Source: a virus
Virus record (IMG/VR): IMGVR_UViG_3300031857_000829
Coordinates: 1 to 32,344 of that record
Direction: 5' to 3' (one strand)
DNA length: 32,344 bases
Each line of letters opens with the position of its first letter. The first letter of the stretch is position 1. This document shows, one piece after another, positions 1 to 6,670 of the stretch. The notes beneath the pieces are model-generated. The model was not told the origin of the DNA. It saw only the letters and a list, made by a program, of their open reading frames with translations, and searched no databases. A program made the position numbers and the translations under genes.

Positions 1-1
1 T

Positions 2-199
2 TGTCACATCGTTGAATTAGGGGTGATTAATACATTGTTTGCCGTAGATATTTTATTTGATGGTGAACTAAACGATGATTTATTGATTTACGAGGTATTT
101 CCTCAACCTTGTGGAGTGCATACATTTTTAGGAATGGAAGATTTATACCAAGAACGATTTAACGATTTTAACCCGATTATTACCGATGAAACACTTTGA
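2..199 (+). CDS. Partial small conserved phage protein (C-terminal part; homologue of 31640-31897)
   Basis: The reading frame is open from base 2 to a TGA at 197-199, but its start lies outside the window. The translation matches the 85-aa protein at the right end of the window almost throughout: HIVELGVINTLFAVDILFDG, then LLIYEVFPQPCG and HTFLGMEDLY. It is therefore the same gene from a diverged copy. Its last 14 bases overlap the next gene, which is the arrangement also seen at the right end. No domain of known function is recognised. Its position just before holin-like genes suggests a place in the late fibre/lysis transcript. Confidence 0.75.
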   Translation, partial: CHIVELGVINTLFAVDILFDGELNDDLLIYEVFPQPCGVHTFLGMEDLYQERFNDFNPIITDETL

Positions 200-377
200 T
201 AACGACACCACCGCAACGATAGCAACCGCAGTAAGTGGGAGTGCTACGGTTATACATTTCTCTCAAACTTGGCAACCTGTAGCCGCATTCGTGTTGGCTA
301 TTGTTGGTATTGTTTCGGGGTTATTCGCCATAGTTTATTGGAGCAAAAAAATTAAGTCATTAGATGGCAAAAAATAG
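186..377 (+). CDS. Small membrane protein, holin-like (63 aa)
   Basis: The protein has a polar N-terminus and one clear hydrophobic segment at about residues 32-52 (AAFVLAIVGIVSGLFAIVYW), followed by a basic tail (KKIKSLDGKK). A weaker apolar stretch near 10-25 might be a second segment. Size, topology and charged tail fit small phage holin-like proteins that would permeabilise the inner membrane. It overlaps the preceding gene by 14 nt and the next small basic gene by 14 nt. The homologue at 31884-32072 keeps the AIVSGLxAxxY core but differs widely elsewhere. The holin role is inferred from topology and neighbourhood. Confidence 0.6.
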   Translation: MKHFDNDTTATIATAVSGSATVIHFSQTWQPVAAFVLAIVGIVSGLFAIVYWSKKIKSLDGKK

Positions 378-480
378 CGCAATAAATCTTTTTAAAAAGA
401 AGCCAAAGAGAAAACTTGGACGGCACACAAAACACATAAACAAACATAAATCGTGGAAACCAAATCGAGGTCAAGGGTGA
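364..480 (+). CDS. Very small highly basic protein (38 aa)
   Basis: ATG at 364 opens a 38-codon frame ending in TGA at 478-480. The protein is rich in Lys, Arg and His (KKKPKRKLGRHTKHINKHK) and ends in PNRGQG. The second copy at 32048-32167 keeps the last 26 residues unchanged while its N-terminus differs, so the frame is under protein-level constraint and is a real gene. It overlaps the upstream membrane protein by 14 nt and touches the next gene through a GTGA stop-start overlap. The function is unknown. The charge suggests nucleic-acid or membrane-surface binding, and short basic proteins ending in GQG recur in Bacteroidota phages. Confidence 0.7.
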   Translation: MAKNSAINLFKKKPKRKLGRHTKHINKHKSWKPNRGQG

Positions 481-656
481 AGTTCAAGCCCTATTTTTCG
501 CCAACACCTAAAAGAATTCGCATTTTTGGCGACTCATTAGCCGCTGCATCTATAATGGTTGCAGGATTTAATATGTCTGAACCCTCCGTAATGATAGGTT
601 GTGCAGTCGTTGGTGGATTAGGTAAATTCCTATCAAACTTTTTCACAATCGAATAA
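477..656 (+). CDS. Holin-like small membrane protein (59 aa from GTG)
   Basis: The protein begins KFKPYFSPTPKRIRIFGDSL and then has two apolar segments, SLAAASIMVAGFN and VMIGCAVVGGLGKFLSNFF, which could form a two-helix hairpin. Small proteins with a PTPKKxR-type start and a GKFLTNFF-type end are common near lysis genes of Bacteroidota phages and are usually read as holin-like. I prefer GTG at 477, which gives a GTGA overlap with the preceding gene. An in-frame GTG at 453 would add 8 residues and lie deeper inside it. The protein is identical in sequence to the copy at the right end of the window. Confidence 0.65.
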   Translation: MKFKPYFSPTPKRIRIFGDSLAAASIMVAGFNMSEPSVMIGCAVVGGLGKFLSNFFTIE

Positions 657-672
657 ATCCTATTTATAAGTG

Positions 673-2391
673 ATGTTTCATCGGATTAATTTTCACGACA
701 ACAAGTTACCTGCCTTTAAAGAAAACAAGGCTAAAGGGATTTATACATTTGGAGAGGACAACTTATATCCTGAGTTTCTTATTGAAATGTACAATAAAAG
801 CCCTAAGCACAATGCTATTGTAAGCGCAAAGGCATCGTATTTAGCAGGAGTAGGCACGTCCATCAAAGGACAAGATACCGCAATCATTGCAAAGGCTCAA
901 CAAAAAGTAGAGGCAATAAACGCTTACGAAAGTTTAGACGAACTCAAAGCAAAAATTGCCGATGACTTAGAGTTGTTTAATGGGTTTGCATTGGAGGTTA
1001 TATGGTCACGTGACAAACAGAAAATATCTGAGATTTATCACTTACCTTTCCAAAAAATCCGTAAAACATTAGACGATAAATTTGCGTTTTGCGAGGATTG
1101 GTCAGATAGAAAGTGTGAGATAATCGAATATACCCCATTTAACCCTATCACAAGAGAATCTAAGCAGTTGTACTATTGCCAACTATACAGAGCAGGACAA
1201 GGAATTTATCCTTTACCCGATTATGTAGGTGGATTAAAATACATTGAAATCGACACGGAGGTTTCTAATTGGCATTTAAATTCCATCAAAAACGGATTTT
1301 CTGCTCAGACCTTAATTCAAATGTTCAAGGGTTATCCAACACCTGAGGAGGCTCGTAAGACCGAAAGAGCATTAAAGAAAAACTACACGGGTACAGACAA
1401 TGCAGGAGGCTTGATTATTCAGTACAATGACCCTAACGAAAAGGAAAGCATAATCAACAACCTACAACCAAGCGATTTTGACAAGCAATTTGACATCTTA
1501 AATAAGACCGTACAACAAGAGATTTTTGTTTCGCACAAGGTAAACTCCCCAATGCTCTTTGGAGTGCGTGTAGAGGGTCAATTAGGCGGTAGAAGCGAAC
1601 TAATCGAAGCATATGAGATGTTTCAATCCGCATACGTTGAACCAAGACAAAAAAAGTTAGACGATGCGTTGACTTACTTGTTTGAATACATCGCACCTGT
1701 ACAACTACGAACCGAAAATAAACCACCATTAGGTATTAACTATCAAGAATTATTTACCGCAGGGATTATCGATAGAGATGAAGTTAGAAAAGAGTTAGGA
1801 TTCTCAACTCAAGTAAAATTGTCCTCACAAAATCCATTCGGTTGGGATGACGAAAGAGATTTGCAGGTATTCGCCAAGTACGGAGAATCTGCGGACTTAT
1901 ACGAAGAAGTAAAGTTTGAGTTTGGCGATGCGTTAAACAAAGCGTTGTTAAATATATTAGCAGAGAATCCAGGACTACAAACAGGTGATTTAGTGAACTT
2001 GACTAAACAACCTGCACAGAACGTAATGGATGCACTAACCGAGTTGATTAAATCCGATAGAATCGCTCCCGAAGTAAACGGCTACAAGGTTACCGCTAAA
2101 GGACGTGATTTGATAAAAGGCTTAGAAACTGAATTGGTTGTAAGATATCAGTACGAAAAAGCACCAGGTATTGAGGGTGGTTTATTACTGCCAACATCTC
2201 GTGATTTTTGCCGCAAAATCGTAGAATCTAACAAGGTATTTAGTAGAGAAGATATTGACACTATGTCTGCTGAATTAGGATATGACGTTTGGAAACGTAG
2301 AGGTGGTTGGTATCACAATCCAAATACAGATACTAACACTCCACAATGCAGACACATTTGGCAACAAAAGGTAATGATTAGAAAGAAATGA
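673..2391 (+). CDS. Phage portal protein
   Basis: This 572-aa protein would form the dodecameric ring at the capsid vertex through which DNA enters and leaves. The N-terminal half reads like portals of Bacteroidota siphoviruses: an ENKAKGIYTFGEDNLYPEFL segment, a loop-and-helix middle, and a conserved VNSPMLFGVRVEGQLGG region near residues 290-310. After about residue 415 there is a helical, winged-helix-like part (DLVNLTKQPAQNVMDALTEL). The C-terminus carries the DVWKRRGGWYHN and CRHIWQQKV motifs often found at the ends of portal or minor head proteins. ATG at 673 is chosen over the adjacent GTG at 670. It overlaps the next gene by 4 nt. Confidence 0.85.
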   Translation: MFHRINFHDNKLPAFKENKAKGIYTFGEDNLYPEFLIEMYNKSPKHNAIVSAKASYLAGVGTSIKGQDTAIIAKAQQKVEAINAYESLDELKAKIADDLELFNGFALEVIWSRDKQKISEIYHLPFQKIRKTLDDKFAFCEDWSDRKCEIIEYTPFNPITRESKQLYYCQLYRAGQGIYPLPDYVGGLKYIEIDTEVSNWHLNSIKNGFSAQTLIQMFKGYPTPEEARKTERALKKNYTGTDNAGGLIIQYNDPNEKESIINNLQPSDFDKQFDILNKTVQQEIFVSHKVNSPMLFGVRVEGQLGGRSELIEAYEMFQSAYVEPRQKKLDDALTYLFEYIAPVQLRTENKPPLGINYQELFTAGIIDRDEVRKELGFSTQVKLSSQNPFGWDDERDLQVFAKYGESADLYEEVKFEFGDALNKALLNILAENPGLQTGDLVNLTKQPAQNVMDALTELIKSDRIAPEVNGYKVTAKGRDLIKGLETELVVRYQYEKAPGIEGGLLLPTSRDFCRKIVESNKVFSREDIDTMSAELGYDVWKRRGGWYHNPNTDTNTPQCRHIWQQKVMIRKK

Positions 2392-2942
2392 GCAACTTCG
2401 TATATTTTATAAGCACATCCTATCTCAAGGATAATTCCGCAATCAACGAGAATGTTGACGATAAACTATTAAAAAGTGCGATTAAAGAGGCTCAAGAGAT
2501 TTATATCCGTGATATCATTGGTTCGGGGTTGTACGATGAATTACAAACCCAAGCCTTTGCAGGTACATTGACAAACGTAAATACTACGCTTTTAGATTCG
2601 TATATTGCACCTTGTTTGAAATACTACACAATTACTGAATCTATGCTGCCTATGACGTTTAAAATGATGAATAAGAGCGTAGCAGCAAGAGAGGCAGAAA
2701 ACGCAAGAGCGGTTAGTATTGACGAATTGACAATGATTGAGAAGAGATTCCGTGATAAAGCCGAATATTACGCTAATAGACTAAGAGATTATCTACGTGA
2801 AAACACAAATACTTATCCATTGTTCCTCAATCCTGGCAGCGGATTTGATACGATTAGACCTAAAAACACATCTTTTTATGGTGGGTTCTATCTTGGGGAT
2901 GATATGGATGATTGCTATTGGAACTATGACTATCCGCAATAA
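2388..2942 (+). CDS. Head-tail connector/adaptor protein (DUF6712-like)
   Basis: The 184-aa product resembles the small proteins that follow the portal in Bacteroidota phages and are annotated as DUF6712 or head-tail connectors. Visible hallmarks are IKEAQEIYIRDIIGSGLYDE near residues 31-50, a helical core, the EKRFRDKAEYYANRLRDYL helix, and FLNPGSGFDTIRPKNTSF near the C-terminus. It probably sits under the portal ring and closes the filled head. It starts through an ATGA overlap with the portal gene. The family name is from memory of the pattern; the connector role is inferred mostly from position. Confidence 0.7.
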   Translation: MSNFVYFISTSYLKDNSAINENVDDKLLKSAIKEAQEIYIRDIIGSGLYDELQTQAFAGTLTNVNTTLLDSYIAPCLKYYTITESMLPMTFKMMNKSVAAREAENARAVSIDELTMIEKRFRDKAEYYANRLRDYLRENTNTYPLFLNPGSGFDTIRPKNTSFYGGFYLGDDMDDCYWNYDYPQ

Positions 2943-2945
2943 TAA

Positions 2946-2990
2946 ATGGCAGAAAAACAACGAAGCCAAATTAATCAAGTTTTTAAATGA
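2946..2990 (+). CDS. Candidate 14-codon micro-ORF (coupling peptide)
   Basis: ATG at 2946, three bases after the previous stop, opens a 14-codon frame (MAEKQRSQINQVFK). It ends in a TGA that overlaps the next start as ATGA. It may only carry ribosomes from the connector gene to the neck gene by reinitiation. No independent support for a functional peptide is visible. Confidence 0.25.
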   Translation: MAEKQRSQINQVFK

Positions 2991-3424
2991 CGCTAAACCA
3001 AATAATCGCAAAAATTCAAACTCAAGCCGAAAGTCACAAGATGGTGGGCAAATTCGGAGTGGGTCAACAATCAAACCTAACGGTTGAGAATATAGAATAC
3101 TATCCGCTTGTTTGGCTTTACCCCGATGGATTTACTTTAGATTTAGCGAACAAGTTACAAACTTACAACTTTGCTCTGTTGGTTATGGATAGAGTATTTG
3201 AATCTGAATCTAACGTGATAGAGGTACTATCTGACACCGCTCAAATTATGGGCGATATTTTTGCATTGTTGGATTCTGAGTACCAAGACGAAGTTTGGCA
3301 ATTGGTAGTAAATCAGAACGCCTCCCCTTTTTACGATTCAAGAACGGACATTTTAGCAGGATATGCAATCAACTTCTCTATACAAGTTCCTTATTTGGCT
3401 AATACTTGCGTTGTGCCTGTATAA
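2987..3424 (+). CDS. Neck/tail-completion-like structural protein (145 aa)
   Basis: The protein starts TLNQIIAKIQTQAESHKMVGKFGVG and contains YYPLVWLYPDG near residue 40. It ends FSIQVPYLANTCVVPV. These features match a family of small proteins encoded between connector and tail genes in Bacteroidota siphoviruses, probably neck or tail-terminator subunits. Length and position after portal and connector agree with that. The start is fixed by an ATGA overlap with a 14-codon micro-ORF. Its last 62 nt are overlapped in another frame by the next gene. The assignment rests on synteny and a remembered pattern, not on a catalytic motif. Confidence 0.55.
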   Translation: MTLNQIIAKIQTQAESHKMVGKFGVGQQSNLTVENIEYYPLVWLYPDGFTLDLANKLQTYNFALLVMDRVFESESNVIEVLSDTAQIMGDIFALLDSEYQDEVWQLVVNQNASPFYDSRTDILAGYAINFSIQVPYLANTCVVPV

Positions 3425-3629
3425 TTGTTTTATTAAAAAAACGCATTATAAGCACACTACAGACACTCAAATAATAAAGTGGACTGATAGTATCACTAAG
3501 TGGAAGAAAGTCCGTCTAACGCTCTTAAAATATGACACGTTATATATTGATACTTTTACTCGTGATTCCATCGGTCTTAAACGGGCAATTAATTTGCATC
3601 GACACCTCGATAGTATCGAACGCCAATAA
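3363..3629 (+). CDS. Candidate membrane-anchored spanin-like protein overlapping the neck gene (88 aa)
   Basis: The frame opens at ATG 3363 inside the neck gene and overlaps it by 62 nt; it then overlaps the next gene by 98 nt. The N-terminus has a hydrophobic segment at residues 7-23 (YKFLIWLILALCLYNCF) that could be a transmembrane anchor or a poor lipoprotein signal (LYNC). The remainder is a polar, charged domain ending HLDSIERQ. The anchor depends on the overlapping start; later in-frame starts would lose it. A nested gene pair with membrane-targeting N-termini resembles two-component spanins, which link inner and outer membranes in lysis. No sequence family is recognised. Confidence 0.5.
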   Translation: MQSTSLYKFLIWLILALCLYNCFIKKTHYKHTTDTQIIKWTDSITKWKKVRLTLLKYDTLYIDTFTRDSIGLKRAINLHRHLDSIERQ

Positions 3630-3867
3630 GTACTTAGTAAAGGGTGCTAATGCTCGGAGGGATGTCATCCGATTAAACAAATTAGTTAAGGCTGATTCTA
3701 TCATAATTAACTACCAAGATTCAGTGATTGAACGTCTTGAGATTAAGACAGATTCTTTAGGTGTGGAAATTCAAAATAAAAATAATACTATTTCTATTCA
3801 GAAAGATGTCATAAAAGGAGTAGGAATGTGGGCGATATTGGTAACAATTATGGCAATATTTTTATGA
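3532..3867 (+). CDS. Signal peptide, coiled coil and C-terminal TM protein; unimolecular-spanin-like
   Basis: The N-terminus (TRYILILLLVIPSVLNGQ) is a likely export signal of about 19 residues. Residues ~40-92 form a heptad-like helical rod (RLNKLVKADSIIINYQDSVI and onward). The last 14 residues (GMWAILVTIMAIFL) are a hydrophobic anchor. This topology, exported N-terminus, periplasmic rod and C-terminal anchor, is that of a u-spanin, except that no canonical lipobox is present. The start is preceded by TTAAAA. It overlaps the preceding membrane gene by 98 nt and the phosphoesterase by 4 nt (ATGA). The lysis role is inferred from topology and location close to the endolysin. Confidence 0.55.
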   Translation: MTRYILILLLVIPSVLNGQLICIDTSIVSNANKYLVKGANARRDVIRLNKLVKADSIIINYQDSVIERLEIKTDSLGVEIQNKNNTISIQKDVIKGVGMWAILVTIMAIFL

Positions 3868-4850
3868 AAAATATAATCAAATCGTACTTGGAGAAGTACC
3901 CCGATGCACCTAACCGCACACTTGCAAAATTAATCTTAGAAGAAAACCCACAATTTGGTAGTATTGAAAATGTAAGGAATAAGATTCGGTATCAAAAAGG
4001 TGCAAATGGTGAAAAACTACTTGGGGATTTAGCAACTCACGAATTTGTCACTAAGAAATCTACCATTAAAGAGGGATTAGAAAAACTCAAAGTATTCTCC
4101 CAAAACAAAGAGATGGTTAATGTGCATCTAAAAGAGGGTAGATATTTAATCTTATCAGATATTCATATCCCATATCACGATATGGAGGCTTTATCTACAT
4201 CGTTAGAATGGGGATTAAATAACAATGTTGATTGCATTATTTTAAATGGGGATATTATGGATTGTTACCCAGTATCTTCATTTATTAAAGAGGTTGGGAT
4301 GCCGTCACTACGAGAGGAAATAGAGATGACTAAAACCTTTTTTGCGTATTTGCGTGAACTATTCCCAATTATACCTATTTACTACAAGTTAGGCAACCAC
4401 GAGGAGAGAGTAAGAAACTATTTACTACGCAACGCCAAAGAGTTTTCCGATGTTGATAATTTAAAGTTTGAAAACCTATTAGGACTAAGTGAGTTTAAAA
4501 TCAACTTAGTTAATCGTGAGATTATCAAATTAGGTAAATTAAACGTATTGCACGGTCACGAAATGGGCGAAAGTGTATTCTCACCGGTGAACCCTGCACG
4601 AGGTATGTTCCTCAAGGCTAAATCTTCTACTATCTTTGGACATAACCACCAAGTATCTCACCACTCAGAAAATAACATCAATGGTGAATCTACTGGTGTT
4701 TGGTCAATGGGTTGTCTTTGTACCCTATCTCCTGACTACAGACCTTATGCTTATACCAAATGGAGTCACGGATTTGCTTGTGTTGATGTTAACCAAGATT
4801 TGACATTCCACGTTAACAATATGAAGATTATTAACGGGAAAATAATATGA
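3864..4850 (+). CDS. Metallophosphoesterase (calcineurin-like), phage-encoded
   Basis: Counting from ATG 3864, the motifs of the binuclear metallophosphoesterase superfamily are all present: DIH at 99-101, GDIMD at 129-133, GNHE at 177-180, HGHE at ~230-233 and GHNH at ~259-262. It should hydrolyse phosphoesters, with nucleic acid or nucleotides as the likely substrate in a phage. The N-terminal ~70 residues look like a helical DNA-binding segment (LAKLILEENPQF, IENVRNKIRYQKG). ATG 3864 is chosen over an earlier in-frame start at 3828 because it forms an ATGA overlap with the spanin-like gene. It couples to the next gene by another ATGA. Confidence 0.85.
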   Translation: MKNIIKSYLEKYPDAPNRTLAKLILEENPQFGSIENVRNKIRYQKGANGEKLLGDLATHEFVTKKSTIKEGLEKLKVFSQNKEMVNVHLKEGRYLILSDIHIPYHDMEALSTSLEWGLNNNVDCIILNGDIMDCYPVSSFIKEVGMPSLREEIEMTKTFFAYLRELFPIIPIYYKLGNHEERVRNYLLRNAKEFSDVDNLKFENLLGLSEFKINLVNREIIKLGKLNVLHGHEMGESVFSPVNPARGMFLKAKSSTIFGHNHQVSHHSENNINGESTGVWSMGCLCTLSPDYRPYAYTKWSHGFACVDVNQDLTFHVNNMKIINGKII

Positions 4851-5077
4851 GAATCCTAAAGGTTGAAATCGTACACCAAGAACAACAAGATTCTATCTAC
4901 AAAGAGGTTGGATTAGGTGCTGATATTGTCGAAGTATTAGAGGATGGATATATCAATTTAGACGATGTTTCCGGAGCGATTGCCAACTATGATTACACTA
5001 ATGTACTTTTTAAGGGTGGTCAAATGCTACTTATTACGATGGATATTAATAGATTTGTAGCAGAATGGATATCGTAA
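4847..5077 (+). CDS. Hypothetical protein (76 aa)
   Basis: Begins RILKVEIVHQEQQDSIYKEV through an ATGA overlap with the phosphoesterase gene and overlaps the next gene by 13 nt. The composition suggests a small alpha/beta acidic protein (DIVEVLEDGYINLDDVSGAI) with no membrane segment. No family is recognised. The tight coupling on both sides supports expression. Confidence 0.6.
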   Translation: MRILKVEIVHQEQQDSIYKEVGLGADIVEVLEDGYINLDDVSGAIANYDYTNVLFKGGQMLLITMDINRFVAEWIS

Positions 5078-5310
5078 ACAAACCAAGCCACTACAACAAA
5101 GGCGAAATCGAGGCAATGGATGCAATCTTAACCGCAGTAAAAGGTCTACCACCAGAAGAAGCGTACACAATTGGGAATGTAATTAAGTACGTTTGGAGGT
5201 ACGATATGAAAGGCGGTAAAACAGATTTGTTAAAGGCATCTTACTATTTAAATAAAACAATGGAATTGTATGAAAAACGTGCAGCAGTTTCTAAACCAAC
5301 GGGGTTATAA
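5065..5310 (+). CDS. DUF3310-family protein
   Basis: The 81-aa product has the DUF3310 signature: KPSHYNKGEIEAMDAI at the N-terminus, then GNVIKYVWRYDMKGGKTDLLKA and a YYLNKTMELYEKR helix. The family is widespread in phages, often labelled nucleotide-kinase-like or SaV-like. Its biochemical role is not settled. It overlaps the preceding gene by 13 nt and the endolysin by 41 nt in another frame, so its last 14 codons are dual-coding. Confidence 0.85.
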   Translation: MDIVNKPSHYNKGEIEAMDAILTAVKGLPPEEAYTIGNVIKYVWRYDMKGGKTDLLKASYYLNKTMELYEKRAAVSKPTGL

Positions 5311-5890
5311 TCTAAAAGTAGACGGAGTTATCGGTCAAAAAACCTTAGACGCTGCAAATCAGTGGGTACAAAACTATTTTTCTGTTAAGCGTTGGATTTG
5401 GACACCGAAGAGTTTAGTTTTTGTCCGTACAGACGATAAACTCACAAACACATTTGATGACTTTTTATTGGTAATTGTCAACGAGCGTGTAGTATCAATC
5501 GTTCCGTGTTCAACTACTGCAGGTAAATTCTACGTACAAAACCCAATAACACACGGAGGAGTGACCGGAACGGCAATCGCAGTACCTGCCCAATACCTTT
5601 GGACACACCAATTTATTACTTCATCGAATTGGAAATCGCTTTGGTTGGGTATGCCATATTTCAAACAGATTAAAGCGATAGATATTTACAGAGACGGCAA
5701 CAAGGATGGTGTAATAGACAAGACCAAAACCCAAAACGGACTATTTGGGATTAACTTCCATAGAGCAGGTGCAGGAAGTTTAGTTGATAGGTGGAGTGCA
5801 GGTTGTCAAGTTGTACCCGATGGTTATTGGAAAGAGGTAATAAAATATTTTACAAGCGGTGAACTAATACACTTTAATCTCATTGGCTAA
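5270..5890 (+). CDS. Endolysin candidate: peptidoglycan-binding domain plus L,D-transpeptidase-like domain
   Basis: Residues 4-32 (VQQFLNQRGYNLKVDGVIGQ) form half of a PG_binding_1 repeat, which binds peptidoglycan. The C-terminal domain has H164 in GINFHRAG and S176/C179 in RWSAGCQV. This HxxG...SxGC arrangement is that of the YkuD/L,D-transpeptidase-like fold used as a cell-wall enzyme in many Bacteroidota phages. No signal peptide is visible, so release would need a holin. The start overlaps the DUF3310 gene by 41 nt because later starts would cut into the binding repeat. It sits downstream of spanin-like genes, which supports a lysis role. Confidence 0.75.
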   Translation: MKNVQQFLNQRGYNLKVDGVIGQKTLDAANQWVQNYFSVKRWIWTPKSLVFVRTDDKLTNTFDDFLLVIVNERVVSIVPCSTTAGKFYVQNPITHGGVTGTAIAVPAQYLWTHQFITSSNWKSLWLGMPYFKQIKAIDIYRDGNKDGVIDKTKTQNGLFGINFHRAGAGSLVDRWSAGCQVVPDGYWKEVIKYFTSGELIHFNLIG

Positions 5891-6422
5891 GACTATCAAC
5901 ATAGATGACCTTATTAATCGCATAGGAGAGGACAAAACACTCTTCACGGAAGAATCATCACTATTGCAACAGATAATCGCTGAGTGGTCAAATAAAGCGG
6001 TTAATTTAATGCGTAAAGAGTTGGACAATAAGAATGCCAACGCTTCATCATCATTAAAGCAGTCTATACAACCAGGTGAGATAACACAAACTCCTACTTC
6101 GTTATTGATTACGTTCTTAATGGAGGACTATTGGGAGCAAGTAGAGTTTGGTAGAAAGCCGACTAAAAGCGGTCACAAAGAGGGAACACCATATCTATGG
6201 CAATCTATCAAAGAGTGGATGTCGTTTAAAGGTATCAAACCAAACAAAGGTGTTTCCTACGATACATTAGCACGTGCAATCGCTCGTAAAATCCACAGAC
6301 GTGGGTACAAAGGCAAACACTTTATCGAGGATTCATTCACAGAATCACTTCAACAAGAACTTGCCAACGAATTAGCCACTAAGTTAGGCGATATTATTTT
6401 CTCGATAGATATTAAAAAATAA
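5883..6422 (+). CDS. HK97 gp10-like neck/tail completion protein (TTG start)
   Basis: The product of about 179 aa resembles HK97-gp10-like head-tail joining proteins: a helical N-terminus, LMEDYWEQVEFGRKPTKSG near residues 79-97, KEWMSFKGIKPN, then LARAIARKIHRRGYKGKHFI and a long C-terminal helix. Such proteins sit at the neck between connector and tail tube. The start is TTG at 5883, overlapping the endolysin stop by 8 nt; no ATG lies near the beginning of the conserved part, so translational coupling is likely. It is separated from the other head-tail genes by the inserted lysis group. A promoter begins two bases after its stop. Confidence 0.6.
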   Translation: MAKTINIDDLINRIGEDKTLFTEESSLLQQIIAEWSNKAVNLMRKELDNKNANASSSLKQSIQPGEITQTPTSLLITFLMEDYWEQVEFGRKPTKSGHKEGTPYLWQSIKEWMSFKGIKPNKGVSYDTLARAIARKIHRRGYKGKHFIEDSFTESLQQELANELATKLGDIIFSIDIKK

Positions 6423-6423
6423 A

Positions 6424-6455
6424 TTTGCATAATTGAAAGTTTTAGTTTACCTTTG
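6424..6455 (+). promoter_or_regulatory. Bacteroidota-type promoter upstream of the HTH gene
   Basis: TTTG at 6424-6427, a 20-nt spacer and TACCTTTG at 6448-6455 match the Bacteroidota consensus (TTTG or TTG, ~19-20 nt, TAnnTTTG). The ATG follows only 8 nt after the -7 element, so the 5' leader would be very short or absent. It probably starts the early recombination operon. Confidence 0.75.
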
Positions 6456-6463
6456 CTTTCACT

Positions 6464-6670
6464 ATGACAATAGAACAAATCAGAGAAGAAATCCTTAAAA
6501 AGCGTTATCACGGCATTTATAAGGACATTCAACACAGAACAGGGTTGAGTTTACCAACCATTAGAAGATATTTTCACGGAGATATCTATCAGAAGAACGC
6601 TAAAACAGTATTATCAACGGCTTACAAATTAATTAAGGAAAATGAAGTGGGTAGCAGTTTTGGAGAATGA
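6464..6670 (+). CDS. Small helix-turn-helix DNA-binding protein
   Basis: This 68-aa protein has an HTH centred on residues 19-40 (KDIQHRTGLSLPTIRRYFHG), in the style of small phage Cro/excisionase-like regulators. It is the first gene after an early promoter, with almost no leader, and may regulate that promoter or the divergence between early and late expression. Its end overlaps the next gene by 29 nt. It is too small to be a CI-type repressor and there is no integrase, so a lysogeny switch is not supported. Confidence 0.65.
   Translation: MTIEQIREEILKKRYHGIYKDIQHRTGLSLPTIRRYFHGDIYQKNAKTVLSTAYKLIKENEVGSSFGE

Larger units (their letters stand above)
1..657. repeat. Left copy of a diverged terminal duplication
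   Basis: This stretch is homologous, in the same orientation, to 31705-32344 at the other end of the window. The first ~200 nt align well with scattered substitutions. The middle part, carrying the 63-aa membrane protein, is clearly diverged and has net extra bases. From about 445 onward the copies are nearly identical, with 7 differences in roughly 213 nt by my count. It holds the end of one small gene and three further small genes, then leads into the portal gene. The simplest reading is one genome locus seen twice because the contig ran past its start into another strain. A true tandem duplication is the alternative. Confidence 0.85.

Noticed and set aside
1-657. Terminal duplication as prophage attachment sites
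   Set aside because: The copies are long, diverged and protein-coding, and no integrase is present.
2797-3087. 96-aa open frame across the connector/neck junction
   Set aside because: It is out of frame with two well-supported genes, shows no coding features of its own, and overlaps both almost completely.
3828-3863. Earlier in-frame start for the metallophosphoesterase
   Set aside because: The extra 12 residues overlap the spanin-like gene by 40 nt, while the start at 3864 gives the ATGA overlap used throughout the genome.
6464-6670. Lysogeny repressor
   Set aside because: The protein is only 68 aa, there is no divergent partner gene and no integrase; a simple early regulator fits better.
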